From NCBI RefSeq assembly GCF_008831285.2, contig NC_045138.2, positions 10,490,571 through 10,554,570 of the forward strand: a DNA stretch of 64,000 nt, read 5' to 3'. Both the position numbers and the translations under genes were made by a program. Shown piece by piece: positions 11,030 to 22,262 of this stretch. The notes below the pieces were generated by a model. It did no database searches and was not told the origin of the DNA. It worked only from the letters and a program-made list of their open reading frames with translations. Source of the stretch: Nymphaea colorata. Its lineage: Eukaryota; Streptophyta; Magnoliopsida; Nymphaeales; Nymphaeaceae. Within the stretch, counting starts at the first letter, position 1, and each line of letters starts with the position of its first letter.

Positions 11030-12820
11030 GCATTCATGTGTATATGAAAATTTGTCAAATAAAATGTGGAAACATATAGAGAGAATGATAAAGAACATCA
11101 TCATGTGCACATATACGTATATAACATGTATATACGTATGTGTCTTCATGAGATTATAAATTAAGAAATTACTTAAAATATTTGACTTCAATTTTATGTA
11201 GGTTGGAGAGGAACTTGGCCTCATGCAAGAGCCTAAGCTAGGTCTACAAAACCTCATTAGAGAAGGTTCTTGCTTTTGAAAATCTTTTGAAGAGCATGAC
11301 TTCAAATATTTTTATATATGAACATGAAACATAATTATTTTGTTTGTTACAAAGGAATATGTTTCTTCCACTATTGGGGATAAAAGAAAATAAAGCAACA
11401 TAATAAGACACTCAATAGGGTTCCTAATTGAGTGATTAAGATAGAAACTAAATGTAAGAATGACATGAAAATGCATAATAACATGTACATATTCATGAGG
11501 GTTTTCTCGGGTTGGACAAATCTCATCCTCAAACACCAACGTAACAATAGAGAAGAATCTCAACCCAAATACTCATTATCACCGTTCATTCATATATGAA
11601 TGGAAAAATCATTTAACTATGCATGAATAATATTCTACAACAAAGCAACAATCTAGAAAAGAGAGAACATGTTTTAATCATAAAATGAAATATTATATCG
11701 TCTTCTAATGCTTTCGGTGCACTCAAGAATAGCTTATTGACTCCAAAAAAAGGAGATTTAAGAGTTATCTTATATGGCCATGGGGAGATGAAGAAAAGAG
11801 CAAGTAAGGAAACTAAAATAAAGCAACATTCAAGAAAGAAAGGACATGTTCTAATCATAAAATAAAATATCATTTCAACTTCTCATGCTCCTGGTACATT
11901 CAAGAATAGTTCTTAACTCGGAAGTGAAGGTTTGAGAGCTATCTTATATGGCCATGGGGAGATGAAGAAGAGAAAGAGTAGGGAAAGAAAATGGATTGTG
12001 ATGTTGGATACATACCTCTAACAAGAATGATTTTAGGAAAATGAATACCCTTTCTTCAAATGATCCAAAATTCGCCTTGAGTGAAGCTCCAAAATGATGA
12101 AGATATTGCTTCAAGGAAAGAAGAAAAGAGAAATAGAGAAAGAGAGCAAAGGAAAAACTCTAAGTTCTCAAGTGAGAGTCCCTTAGAGGTTTCCCAAAGG
12201 CTAGTTCATGCCCAAAAGAGAAAATTGTGGGGGTATTTATAGAGAGTTTTGGAGCCAAAACTCAAAATTTGATTTTTTTTTTTAATTTCACAATATTTTC
12301 ATGCGAATTTCAAGTATTTTTCGAATAATTTTTATTTATTTATTTTTTAAAATGGTTTTGATTAAGTGGGATTGACCATTAATCCTGCAAATACCCTTTT
12401 GGGTTGTGGGTAGGACTAATGCCCACCCAATAGGCTCAAAACCGCCCTTGGGGTGGTTTTTATCATTGAAATGGGGCCTGCATCGGTTGCAGGCCCCGGC
12501 ATGGCCACAGGCGCGCATCAGCGAGTAGCGCGTTTGTGCTCAATTTCATATTGCGCGGGCACACGACATCTTGTTGCGCGTGTCTTTTTTAATTAATTTT
12601 TTAAATAAAATAATATGAAATAAAAGTGAAATAAAATAAGATAAAATGAGTAAATGAATAAATAAAAAGGGTTGTTCGTAAAAAAACATAAAACCCTTTT
12701 TTATTTAAAATGTATATAAAATTGCTTTTTGTTCCAAATGGGTGGTCGACTCTGTTCCAAGTGACCCCAAACTCATTTTAAATCCGGATTGGGTTCAATT
12801 GCTCGCCGATGCGTTCTAAC
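9897..12820 (-). repeat. 3' LTR of the Tat/Ogre element
   Basis: The left edge is TGTTCGCATCCC. The right edge aligns with the end of the 21071-24269 copy (GCTCGCCGAYGCRTTCTARC). Internal features shared with the other LTR are the GGAGTGCTCCAAAAA box, TA/CA microsatellites (about 10880-11030), and the GC-rich block with GCAGGCCCCGGCAYGGCCA near 12490. This copy lacks about 40 bp around 12525 that the other LTR has (near 23930-23970). Confidence 0.88.
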
Positions 12821-13015
12821 CTCTTACCTGAATGAGTTATTTGAGCTAGATTGAGTTCAGAGTTGACCCCTTACAAGTGGATTTGGGCAAGATTGAGTTC
12901 AGGTTTGACCTCTTACCTGAGCGAGTTTCTTTGCATTGCAGGTTTACCCCTTACCTGTATAGATTGTCTGACATTGCAGGTTTATCCCCTTACCTACATG
13001 GATTGCTCTCAGGTC
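12821..13015. repeat. imperfect tandem array in the element's 3' UTR
   Basis: Five units of about 38-46 bp each start with a variant of CYCCTTACCTG (12821, about 12867, 12908, 12947 and 12985). The following sequence varies and usually ends in CATTGCAGGTTT or GATTGAGTTCAG. The array abuts the 3' LTR. Tat/Ogre elements are known to carry unstable tandem arrays at this position, and these can seed satellite DNA. Confidence 0.8.
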
Positions 13016-13149
13016 TTTATTGATAATAAAATGAATGATAAAAAAATGCCCCAGTATAATCATTATGTTTTACGACTGAGAAGAATCCAAAATAAATAGT
13101 AGATTGGATGTGAAAAACACAAATATTTGTCATTGATTGGAAAGTGAAT

Positions 13150-14317
13150 ACAAGAGGACTATGCGTAGTATTTCTTGAGGTGAAGAGAGTTAACAGAATC
13201 ACCAAGTTCCACTACACCAGTATCAATCAATCGGTATGAATTACGGGGCAAGGCTTCCTTAATAACATATGGGTCTTCTCAATTTGGTGCCCACTTACGA
13301 CGTGGTCGTCCTCTGATGTATATTATAGATTGTAGGACTAAGTCGCTTTTAGCTTCTTTTCATCTAGCAAATCAAGTTGTATTAGCCTTTTCTGCTGATA
13401 TTGATTTAGGGGAAGCTCTACAAAGAAGCAAACTTCAAAGTGGGTTTTAGTATATGTAATGGTAGAACCACTTCCATTTCATAGACTAGCTCTGTTGGAG
13501 TAACATTTGTTGGAGTTCTCATAGTGGTGCTTTATATCCACAGAGCGTTATGCATCTTTCTGTGTCAATCTCTTCCAGTTTCTACTGTCTGCTTGCCCAT
13601 TACCTTGGGGGTAATAAGGAGCTGAAAAATGATGCATGATATGGTATTTGCTGCACAACTACCTCATCTTTTTATTTTTGAAATGAGTCTTGTTATCAGA
13701 TATTATATCATGAGGTACTTCAAATCTGCAAAGAAGATTTTTGTGAATGAAGAACAATATGTGATGCCCTTCTATCATTCTGAGTGTGACGACTTCTACC
13801 CATTTGGTAAAATAGTCCATTGCAGCAAGAAAATACTTATGGCTATTTGAAGCTACAGGGGATATGGGTCCAACTACGTCAAATGTTCACATTGAAAATG
13901 GCGAATGAGATGTTACAAAATGCAAGTGAGAGACTGGTGCAGGGATCATGGAGGCATGCAGTTGACATTCTTTACATCTTTTGACGAACTCGTAACAATC
14001 TTTTTGCATAGTAGGCCAATAATATCTTGCTCGAATTATTTGCTTGGTGAGCGTTTGATAACCAACATGGCCCCCACAGTCTCCTCGATGTGACTCTTCG
14101 ATGACTTCCTTTGCCTCATCTTCATTAAGGCACCGAAAGTATTTAGTACTAAATTCACGTCTATATAGCACTCTTGCAAGAATAAAGTACCTCGCTGACA
14201 TAAGTTGAATTGTTTTTTGTTCATTTTTGGGCATTCCAGTCGAGAATTCTTAGCTTTCAATGTATCTTTTAATGTCATGATACCAAGGTGTATTCTCTTC
14301 TTGGATATGATGAACAT
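13150..14317 (-). pseudogene. integrase remnant (Tat/Ogre element)
   Basis: The minus strand shows the zinc-binding H2C2 part in 14234-13887 (SHRGDCGGHVGYQT..RARYYWPTM, then CKECQLHA). Frame-broken core pieces follow. The C-terminal segment lies at about 13330-13160, with PRRKWAPN, a stop, EDPYVIKEALPRNSYRLID and LKKYYA. Integrase inserts the cDNA into the host genome. The core DDE motif cannot be followed through the frameshifts, so the protein is non-functional. The segment precedes the 3' UTR array, as expected. Confidence 0.82.
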
Positions 14318-14374
14318 GCTTCACCGCTTCAAAAACAGGGTGTTCTAATCTTCCAATCTCAAAAGAATGGATTT

Positions 14375-14775
14375 ATTCATTAGTTCGAAAAGAGATAGTA
14401 GATCCTAAAGTTGCGAGGCCATCAGCAATAGGGTTGCCTTCTCTTTTTATATAAGCTAGTTGTACTTCTTCAAACTGACGAATCAAGGTGGTGGTGATCT
14501 CTTGATATGGCACCAACTTTTCGTCTTTAACTTGTCATTCTCCGTTCACTTTATTGATGATAAGCTGAGAATCACCGAAGGCATGCACCCTTTTGACTTG
14601 AAAACTTAGTAAAGAACGAAGTCCTTGTATGAGGGTTTCGTATTCAGTCATATTATGGGTACATGGAAACTCGACTTTCAAAGAGTACAAGATCATTTCA
14701 TCTTCCGGAGTGATAAGTAAAATGTCTATACCATCTCACATCACGTTTCTGGATCCATCAAAGTACATCTTCCAT
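14375..14775 (-). pseudogene. second (plant/archaeal-type) RNase H of the Tat lineage
   Basis: The minus strand reads through a nearly intact domain. It begins with MYFDGS (near 14765), followed by CTHNMTEYE, then FGDSQLIINKVNGE, and ends with IADGLATLGS (near 14410). The acidic residues typical of the fold (D in FDGS, E in TEYE, D in GDSQ, D in IADG) are all present. The one lesion I noticed is a TGA at 14537-14535 where relatives have TGG (Trp after NGE). This extra domain lies downstream of the normal RNase H and upstream of integrase. That is the hallmark of Tat elements and the best evidence for the lineage call. Confidence 0.82.
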
Positions 14776-14894
14776 ATCGGAACCGTTTCCAATCTTAGTA
14801 TGCGTTTGTCTAAAAACTTATCGTTTGTTCTTATTTCTTTGTACTGGGGAAAGTCTGTTAATTGATCTGCAATTGTTTATCCTTTGATTGATTT

Positions 14895-16327
14895 CTAGAA
14901 TACATATTCAAGATCGTATTGCATAAGCAAAACTTGCCATTTGGCAATACGCCCATTAAAGAAGGGTTGTTCCAAGATGTATTTAAAAGGATTTAGTTTG
15001 GAAAGTATCTTGACCTCACAAACTAATAAATAATGTCTCAGCTTCTGACACATCCAAACCAATGCTAGACAAATTTTTTCTATCAAAGAGTATTTCTTTT
15101 CATACTGGAAAAAAGTTTTATTAATGTAATAAATTGCATGCTCAATGTGACTTTCTTCCTCATATTGTGCCAAAAAGCCACACATGCTTACTCATTTACT
15201 GTGATGTAAAACAGCAATGGTCTGCCCAGTACTGAGGGTTTTAAGATTTGTGAATTTAAGAGGTATCTTGTTATCTTTTCAAATGACCGTTGGCACTCAA
15301 AACCCTATTAAAACTTGATATTTTTCCTCAGCAGCTAGTTGAATGGCTCGTATCTCATGGCTAGATTGGAAATGAATTGTCTGATGGACTGGATTCGCCC
15401 TTGCAAACTTCGTAGTTTCTTGATATTGGTAGGAGGTTGCATATTGATGATTGCTTTAGCTTTGGTAAGATCCATCTTGATTCCCCTTTTACTGACCATG
15501 AAACCCAAAAGTTTACCTGATTCAACCCCAAACACGCTTTTTTGAGGATTCAAATGAAGCTTGTACTGTAAGAGTCTCTCAAACACCTGGGCAAGAGTTT
15601 CAATGTGGTCTTCTCTTGTCTTAGATTTAATCAATATGTTATCGATATATGGATCCATGATTTTCTGCATTTGGTCATGAAAGATAGCGGTCATGATTCT
15701 TTGATAAGTTGCTCCAGCATTTTTTAACCCAAATGGCATCACTATGTAACATAAAGTACCCCCGAGTGTAGTAAAAGCGGTCTTAGGTTGATCATTAACT
15801 GCTAATTTGATTTGGTTATAGTCTAAATATCTATCCATAAAAGAGAACATTGCATGTCTTGCATTATTGTCTACCAATAAATCAATGTTTGGAAGTAGAT
15901 AATCATCTTTCGGTATGACTTTGTTCAGGTCTCGAAAGTCGATGCACAACCTTATTTTGTCATTTTTCTTGAGACTACTACAATATTAGCCAACCATTTG
16001 GGGTAATCGATGGCACGAATAAATTTTGCCTTTAATAGGTCTTCTAATCCTTCTTTTATGGGCTCTTCTAGTCGAGGATCAAGTTTGCGCAATTTTTGTT
16101 TAACTGGCTTACAATTAGGGCTTAAGGGCAAACGATGTTCAACCGACTAGGGGGTCTAAACCCAACATATCCTCATTAGTCCATGCAAAAACTTGTTGGT
16201 GGCTTATAAGAAAGTCCACCAATTTTTTCTTCTTGTCTACTGACAAACTCGTGCCAATTTGAAGGATCTTAGGATTCTCACTAGTTCTAATATTAATCTC
16301 TTCTATCGGATCATTAACTAATGGCAA
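14895..16327 (-). pseudogene. reverse transcriptase and first RNase H (Tat/Ogre element)
   Basis: The linker before RT lies at 16327-16139 (QQVFAWTNEDMLGLDP). RT runs through about 15990-15335 with MCIDFRDLNKVIPKDDYLLP, then TAFTTLGGTLCYIVMPFGLKNAG, then YIDN at 15649-15638. The family motif is Y-x-D-D, so the second catalytic Asp is replaced by Asn. RNase H lies at 15185-14895 (EHAIYYINKTF, EKICLALVW, LRHYLLV). The RT stretch of 204 residues is otherwise open. The YIDN change would abolish polymerisation, and frames differ between RT and RNase H. Confidence 0.88.
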
Positions 16328-16639
16328 GGGATATTCTTGTCTCTGAATCTGACTGAAATTATGGTAATTCTGACTCGAGAATTATCGTGGGTTCAACTTC
16401 ACCAACTGCTTGTTTGATAAATGTTTTCTGGAGGGACTTCCTAGGAATAAAAAACAATTGAGACATGTTGAGTTCTGACATCTTGTAAAGAGGATGATAA
16501 AAGGAAAATTGAATAAAGTTAAAATTGATAACAAAAGATTACTTGCATTGCATATCAAAAGTTCTTAGTTCATAGAGGTGGTCCTCTCATGCGACCAGTC
16601 AAATAAAAGTTAAGATTACAAAACTTATTGGATGATTTA

Positions 16640-17420
16640 AAACAAAGGCAAATACTATTAGCCAACACGATCTTCTTTAAATTTCTTTATGATATTCCAG
16701 TCGCATGGTATTTATTTGAAAATGGATACTAATCAGCTGCAAGATGTCATCTTCGTTTTTCCCCAGACTAGTGAATGGACGATGGCTACCTTTCAAAAGC
16801 AACTGAAATGCCTTAGGGTTTTTCATTAAATGAGCATACAATGGGTGTTTTTGATAACTCAGATGACTACTTGAAACAGTATAAGCTCTCCGAGATGATT
16901 CACCTATCTCCATGTTTTGCATCCATTCTTCCAAAGGTCCTTCCTTCGTTATTCTTATACTGGGTGGTACGTCCACTGAATCAATTAGCCTAGGGAGCAT
17001 TGGTTGCACCAACCTCTCGACCGGATCCTCAGCAAGTACGGTGATGGCTGATGGACCAAAATTCTATTTGGGACATTGATGAAGAGTGGATGGGATTTCT
17101 TGTACTTGGTGGATCCAAGGTCATCTCAAGAGTAAGTTGTACGATGGTGGTACGTCCACCACATGGAATATAATGCAATGGCTGGTGTTTTCAATGATCA
17201 CGTTCATGTCGAGGGTACCTTTGTTGTTCATGCTTCAGTTATCGTATCCATAAATCTTGATATCATCAGCGATATTTGTCTTCATGAAATCCCAAACTTT
17301 TGACCATAAGATCAGGACAAATATTTGAATTACTTCTTTCATCGATCAATACATGTGACATAGTCATCCTATTGACCTAGACGATGATATAAAGAACATT
17401 TACATGGCAATATCCCCATT
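16640..17420 (-). pseudogene. aspartic protease region (Tat/Ogre element)
   Basis: Near 17370-17310 the minus strand reads MSHVLIDERSNSNICP. Relatives have VLIDGGSSLNICP, so the active-site D-G-G/S is now D-E-R. Downstream are decayed pieces of the flap region and the start of the linker to RT, including 17012-16677 (MVQPMLPRLIDSVDV..). Stops and frame changes interrupt the domain. Confidence 0.65.
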
Positions 17421-17472
17421 TTGAGAGGTCATTTTATGAAAAGGTAATTGACTGGTCTTTAGAGGCTTGAAT

Positions 17473-18927
17473 TCAATCTCCCTCAACCATGCATTCTTCC
17501 AAGGGAATGACATCATCCAAGTACCATGGATCTTCGTTCGAGGAATCATATGATGATTCATCATCGCTGCCTCGTATGATAAAAGTTTTTGGAATTATGG
17601 CAGGTTTTTTGGATGAACTTTCTGCCTTGTTGTTCATCATAGCAATAAAATCTAGAGATTTCTTACCTTGATTTGTCATCATGACTTTGTGTAAACTACT
17701 TTCATCACAAGGTCGGATGTGCTTCTATAGATGATACAGGAGCGGAGTGCCTATGGTGATCGTGGCTATTGTCGTTTTCCCGTGATTAGGAAATGGATTC
17801 CTTAATACCTTAAGGATGTTATCATCAACAACCTTGAGATCATTGTTGAAGAAACCTTGGATAATGTTTTTGAGGACAAAACAATCCTGAGTGTCATGGC
17901 TAGGGGCACGATGAAACTTACATAGTTTTTCTTTATTACCTCCCATCATTTTTGGAGGCTTTGAGAAGTGACAAAGCCTGTGTTTCAGAAATGGGCTCCT
18001 TCATCTTATTGCATTAGATTCTCCATTTTTTGATGAATGCTCAAGTCTTTCCTCCTTGTTTCTGACCGAAACTGCAAATAGTACTAAGGGTTGGAGCCAA
18101 TGGAACATTTTGCTCAAATATTTTGACAAATATGTTAACCAATTTATCGAATTCCTTCAGTTCAACTGGGTTGGCATTTTCTTTGTACCACTGTGCGGCA
18201 ATGTGTTCAAGACTTCTTGGAAAGTAACGAAACAAGGCTCTGTTATTCGCCCGAATCTTGTAGCAATCATTGAAGAATGTTGAAAGGTGAACGTGTGGGC
18301 AGGTGGTTCCATCACATTTGACGAACTCCTTGGGCAAACTCTTCACTTCTTCATCTCCTTCAATACCAATGTAGTAATCCTCACATGAGTATGAGTGTTT
18401 TTCTTTCCCCCAAAGTTCAAGGTTGCTTGATTTGACTAATTCTGTCTTCGTCTTTTTCTTTTTGCCCTTGACCTCTTTTGCTTTCTCTTTAGATCTCTCA
18501 CTGTTCGAGCTACTACTTGGGATGTACTTGTTTGTTTTTTGTCTTTCTTGGTAGGCTTTCTCTTTCTTTTGGGTTTTTCCTCTGAGCTTTCGGTAGTGAT
18601 AGGGCTAGCTGAGTTGCTTTCCTCTACGATTTATTTTCCTTTCTTGCTTTTCTTTGTTATCTTTTTCTTTTTGAGAGGAAGCAATTTGGGATTTTTCTCC
18701 TTACTAGTTGTTGAATCTGAATCTAAATGATCTTCATCTTGATCTGTAGGAGAAGATTTGTCGTTTTTCTTCTTTCTTTTTTGCTTGGTGAGCTTTTCAG
18801 TCTCTGGTTTTGGAATAACCATTAGGGCCTTTTGTTGTTCTTGTTCCCTCATGAATCGCTCCATGAACATCCAGAACATATGGTAGCCTTCTAGCTCGAT
18901 TGTTGTGAAGCCAAGTGTTTTTGGCAT
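17473..18927 (-). pseudogene. gag remnant (Tat/Ogre element)
   Basis: Pieces on the minus strand are as follows. A lysine-rich N-terminal stretch lies at 18927-18631 (KKKKITKKSKKGK near its end). A gag matrix/capsid-like stretch lies at 18346-18041 (HVHLSTFFNDCYKIRANNRALFRYFPRSL, AAQWYKENANP). A C/H-rich segment lies at 17949-17725 (CKFHRAPSHDTQDCFVLKN). An acidic tail lies at 17682-17473 (GSDDESSYDSSNEDPWYLDD). The order and content fit Tat gag. Frames are broken between pieces. Confidence 0.72.
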
Positions 18928-19362
18928 AGGATCAGATGACGTTCTGAGGAGCCTGCTTAACTTGTGCTTTGGTCTTAACCATCTTGTTGGCTTTCAAGTT
19001 TTCACCTTATGAGACAAGAAAATGAGAATCATTGGATGGAAATGATGACAAAATGAAGGTTCATATTACATTAAGAGTTTTTAAAAGTTACATCTAAAGA
19101 AAACACTAACAAAGATGACTGAAGATGACATATGAAGTACAAGGTTGACAATATAAACTTTTTAAAGGAAGATGGATGGTGGTCGGTTGGTATTCTACCA
19201 CTCAACGTATTCCTTATTTACCACTGGACCTACGAACCAAGTGTATGATATTTATGTCTTCCACTCTCGTCGAGCCACTGCGAACAATGCCGCCCATTGA
19301 GGAGAGTTGAGGTCGAATTAAGGAATAGCTCCAATTGGTGCATGCACAGAAATCTTCTACCT

Positions 19363-20134
19363 CTAAGGAAATTGTCTCATGCATCTATCAGCACAATAAT
19401 CAATTACGACATATGGACCCAAGAGTGTGGTACATCCATGATAATGGTGAGTGTATCGAGGCAGACTCTGACGACGATCACAATAGTCCCAAATGATCTC
19501 ATTTCCATCCAACTGCTCGATTAAACAGTGGTATTGTTTTAGGACTATCAATGCTCCATCAGTGTTTCTGAATAGACTAGCTTTGGGTCTCATGTGCTTG
19601 AGAAACCACAATTGCAAAGCAAATGTTCATCCTTCTATGAAGTCGGTATCCCCAATGGTGAAGTGGGTGAGTCCTCGGTAGAGAAAAGTCAAGGTTGTCA
19701 TTATTGCTGATAAGTATCAGGTCTCACTATGTCCACATATCTGAAAAAGTTGGTTAAGTAGAATGTTCAACATAGACTCCAAATTCTTCATACAAATTTT
19801 TCAGGTTGATGTTTTGGCTCTCATGGTTTTTTATTAGAGGCCAAGTTTTTCGTCCAGTAAAGTGAGCTATAAGGTCATTTGCATTAAGCTTAGTCGGGTT
19901 CATGAGGAATTGTTTCTCTAATGGATCATTTGGGTTACGAGTTGGGGTGGAGAGGTCTAGTACTTTGGCAAATTCATTTAATAAGACTGTCATTTCTCCC
20001 CATGAAAACCAAAAAGAAGAGGTATTGGGGTTCCATCGCTCGGCAATTGCATGCACCAAATTTCCATCTACTACTTGCATCCTTCCGGCTGCCACTGTCT
20101 CTAGCCCACATTCTTCAAAGTATGAAGGAAACAT
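19363..20134 (-). pseudogene. plant-mobile-domain-like ORF upstream of gag
   Basis: The minus-strand stretch 20134-19754 (126 aa) contains AIAERWNPNTSSFWFSWGEMTVLLNEFAKVLDLS. This matches the RW..xTxxFxxxxGExTxTLxDVxxLLxL pattern of the plant mobile domain seen in plant MAIN-like proteins and in some transposons. A second piece lies at 19617-19363. It sits 5' of gag, where Ogre/Tat elements have an additional ORF of uncertain role. It is truncated and frame-broken. The domain call is by pattern only. Confidence 0.65.
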
Positions 20135-21049
20135 TTGAGAGAAGGTGGGATGTCAAGACCGATACCATTCGGGAGCCAAAGGTTTAGACTCAAGAAAGAT
20201 ATAAGCATACCATTCGGACCCTTCTCCGAAAAGGATGTGATCATAAGGGAATGTGACACCATGTTGGAAAGAATACATCTCGAGTGATGACTCTCTGAAG
20301 GTTAGAAATTAGATTAGTGAAAAAGATTGACTAGGTTGATAATGACAATATGAAGTAGATGTATATAATGAGATTGTAAATCATCACATATGGTTTTATG
20401 CACATCTATATGTCATTTGAAATAATTTTGGAGAAAAATGGGTATAGGAACCTAATGGAGACAATTTTGCGTCACGATAATCCAATATCAAGTTATGTTT
20501 ATATACTTTGGCTGAATGGCTTAATACTAGCATAGATTCTTCCTTAGACCACTAAGGGTAGGGTTCGTCAACTTCTTCTTGATCACTCATCGATATACTA
20601 TAAATTATTACTCATGGTACTAACGATGAGGCTTTTCCACCCAAGATGTGGTCTAATTGTAAGATTTAGTCTTGTGCTACTGCTTAAGACCAAGCCCGAC
20701 AACATGATGACCAGGACAAATAGGTATGAGGAGTTTTGAAATATGCAAAAGAAGTTGTCTCTAATGTAATGTTGCCTAAGATAATGATTAAAATAAATAG
20801 AAGAGCAAACATTGTTTTCAAGCAACTCTTAAATTGAGGAGAGTTGTATTTGATACTATATCTAAGTGAACATGATTGATTCTTCTTAATTAGTCTTATG
20901 TGCAAGAAAGCAAACACAATTACCAAGCAATGTAACAAAATGCTGATGGGGTTAAGGCCAAAGAAGAAAACATGTTTTATCATTAGCAATATATGAAATG
21001 TCCAAGTTTGTGGAAATGCATCAATGATAATCACAGCCAAACGGTGATG

Positions 21050-21068
21050 AGTCCCATTATGGTCGTCA
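21050..21068 (-). other. candidate primer binding site of the Tat element
   Basis: Next to the inner edge of the 5' LTR the minus strand reads GACGACCATAATGGGACTC. This resembles the tRNA-Arg-type PBS of Ogre elements (TGGCGACTCNNCTGGGGAC) in spacing and several bases. The match is imperfect, so this is tentative. Confidence 0.35.
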
Positions 21069-21070
21069 TC

Positions 21071-22216
21071 TATTCGCATCCCAAAAAAAAATTTGGCTTT
21101 TGGAGTGCTCCAAAAAAAAAGAGATTTTATTTTGAAAATGAGAGAAAGGGACTTGTCCGTCAGTACGAAGATCGATTGTTTCCCGCACCTTTACTGGGGG
21201 TAATCAATCCAAGGAATATGTTTATTATTGATGCATTTCATTTTGGCTTAAATATCTTTTTCATTATAAATGTGGTGTTGTGTTTGAGAAAATAATTGAA
21301 GATTTGATGTTTCAAACTTTTGAAAAAGTTCTTTGAAGAATCACTTATGTGAAACATTTTGATTTGAGGAAATTTTGAATTGAGAAATTTTTACAAATAC
21401 CATTTGAAAAGCTTAGGAAATCATTTTTGAAGTGGATTTAGTTTTCTCTTAAGACTTTAAGTAGGTTTAGGGTTTTGCTTTAATTTGGTTACTGCCTAGT
21501 TAGAGTTTCATCTCATCTTGCTTAAGCTTTTTTTGAGATGTGCTTGTGATCATAAGTGATGTTAAGTGAGTGTGAATGCATGAATGCATTAATTCTATAT
21601 GATTAGAAGAGAATAATTCATTCCGACCACAACATTCATTAGGAAACATTTCTACCATCACATACATCTAAATTTCTTATTTGTACTTATAAGATTATTA
21701 TAAATATTGTTATCAAAAGGGAAAAGTTTTTTAAAATAAAATGGGGTTGTAGACCATCAAGCATGATTACAATATTGGGTCATTACTTGATTTTTTTGGT
21801 CTTGATGAAGTCGACAATTAAAACCTTAGATCTTTGGAGAAAATATCCAAAAAAATTAGAAAAGATGAAATACACCCATAGAAAGAAAGAGATAGAAAAA
21901 TAGATTTCAAAGATCACTAAATGAAATATTTTAAAAGAGGGAGAGATTTGTATTTCTATATATATGTATATACGTACATATACATATGTATATGTATACA
22001 TATATGTACATGTATGTATGTGAAAGCTTTTGAAAATAAAGTATTAACTTAAATAGAGAGAAAAAAAAGTTCTTAAAAAAGAAAGAGAGAGAGAGAGAGA
22101 GAGAGATGCACACATATGTGTACACATATATGCAAGTTTATAAAAGGAGACATTGATTTGAAGAGAAAGAGAGATTTTAGAGGAAAAGAAATAGAGAAAT
22201 ATATATATACATACAG

Positions 22217-22262
<46 letters not shown>

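Noticed and set aside
10664-11305. Tyr/Ile-rich ORFs on both strands
   Set aside because: Products of TA/CA microsatellites in the LTR; equivalents recur in the other LTR at 21783-22522.
12821-13015. Possible CRISPR-like array
   Set aside because: Units are contiguous and imperfect without spacers of constant size, the context is a plant retrotransposon, and CRISPR is not expected in this genome.
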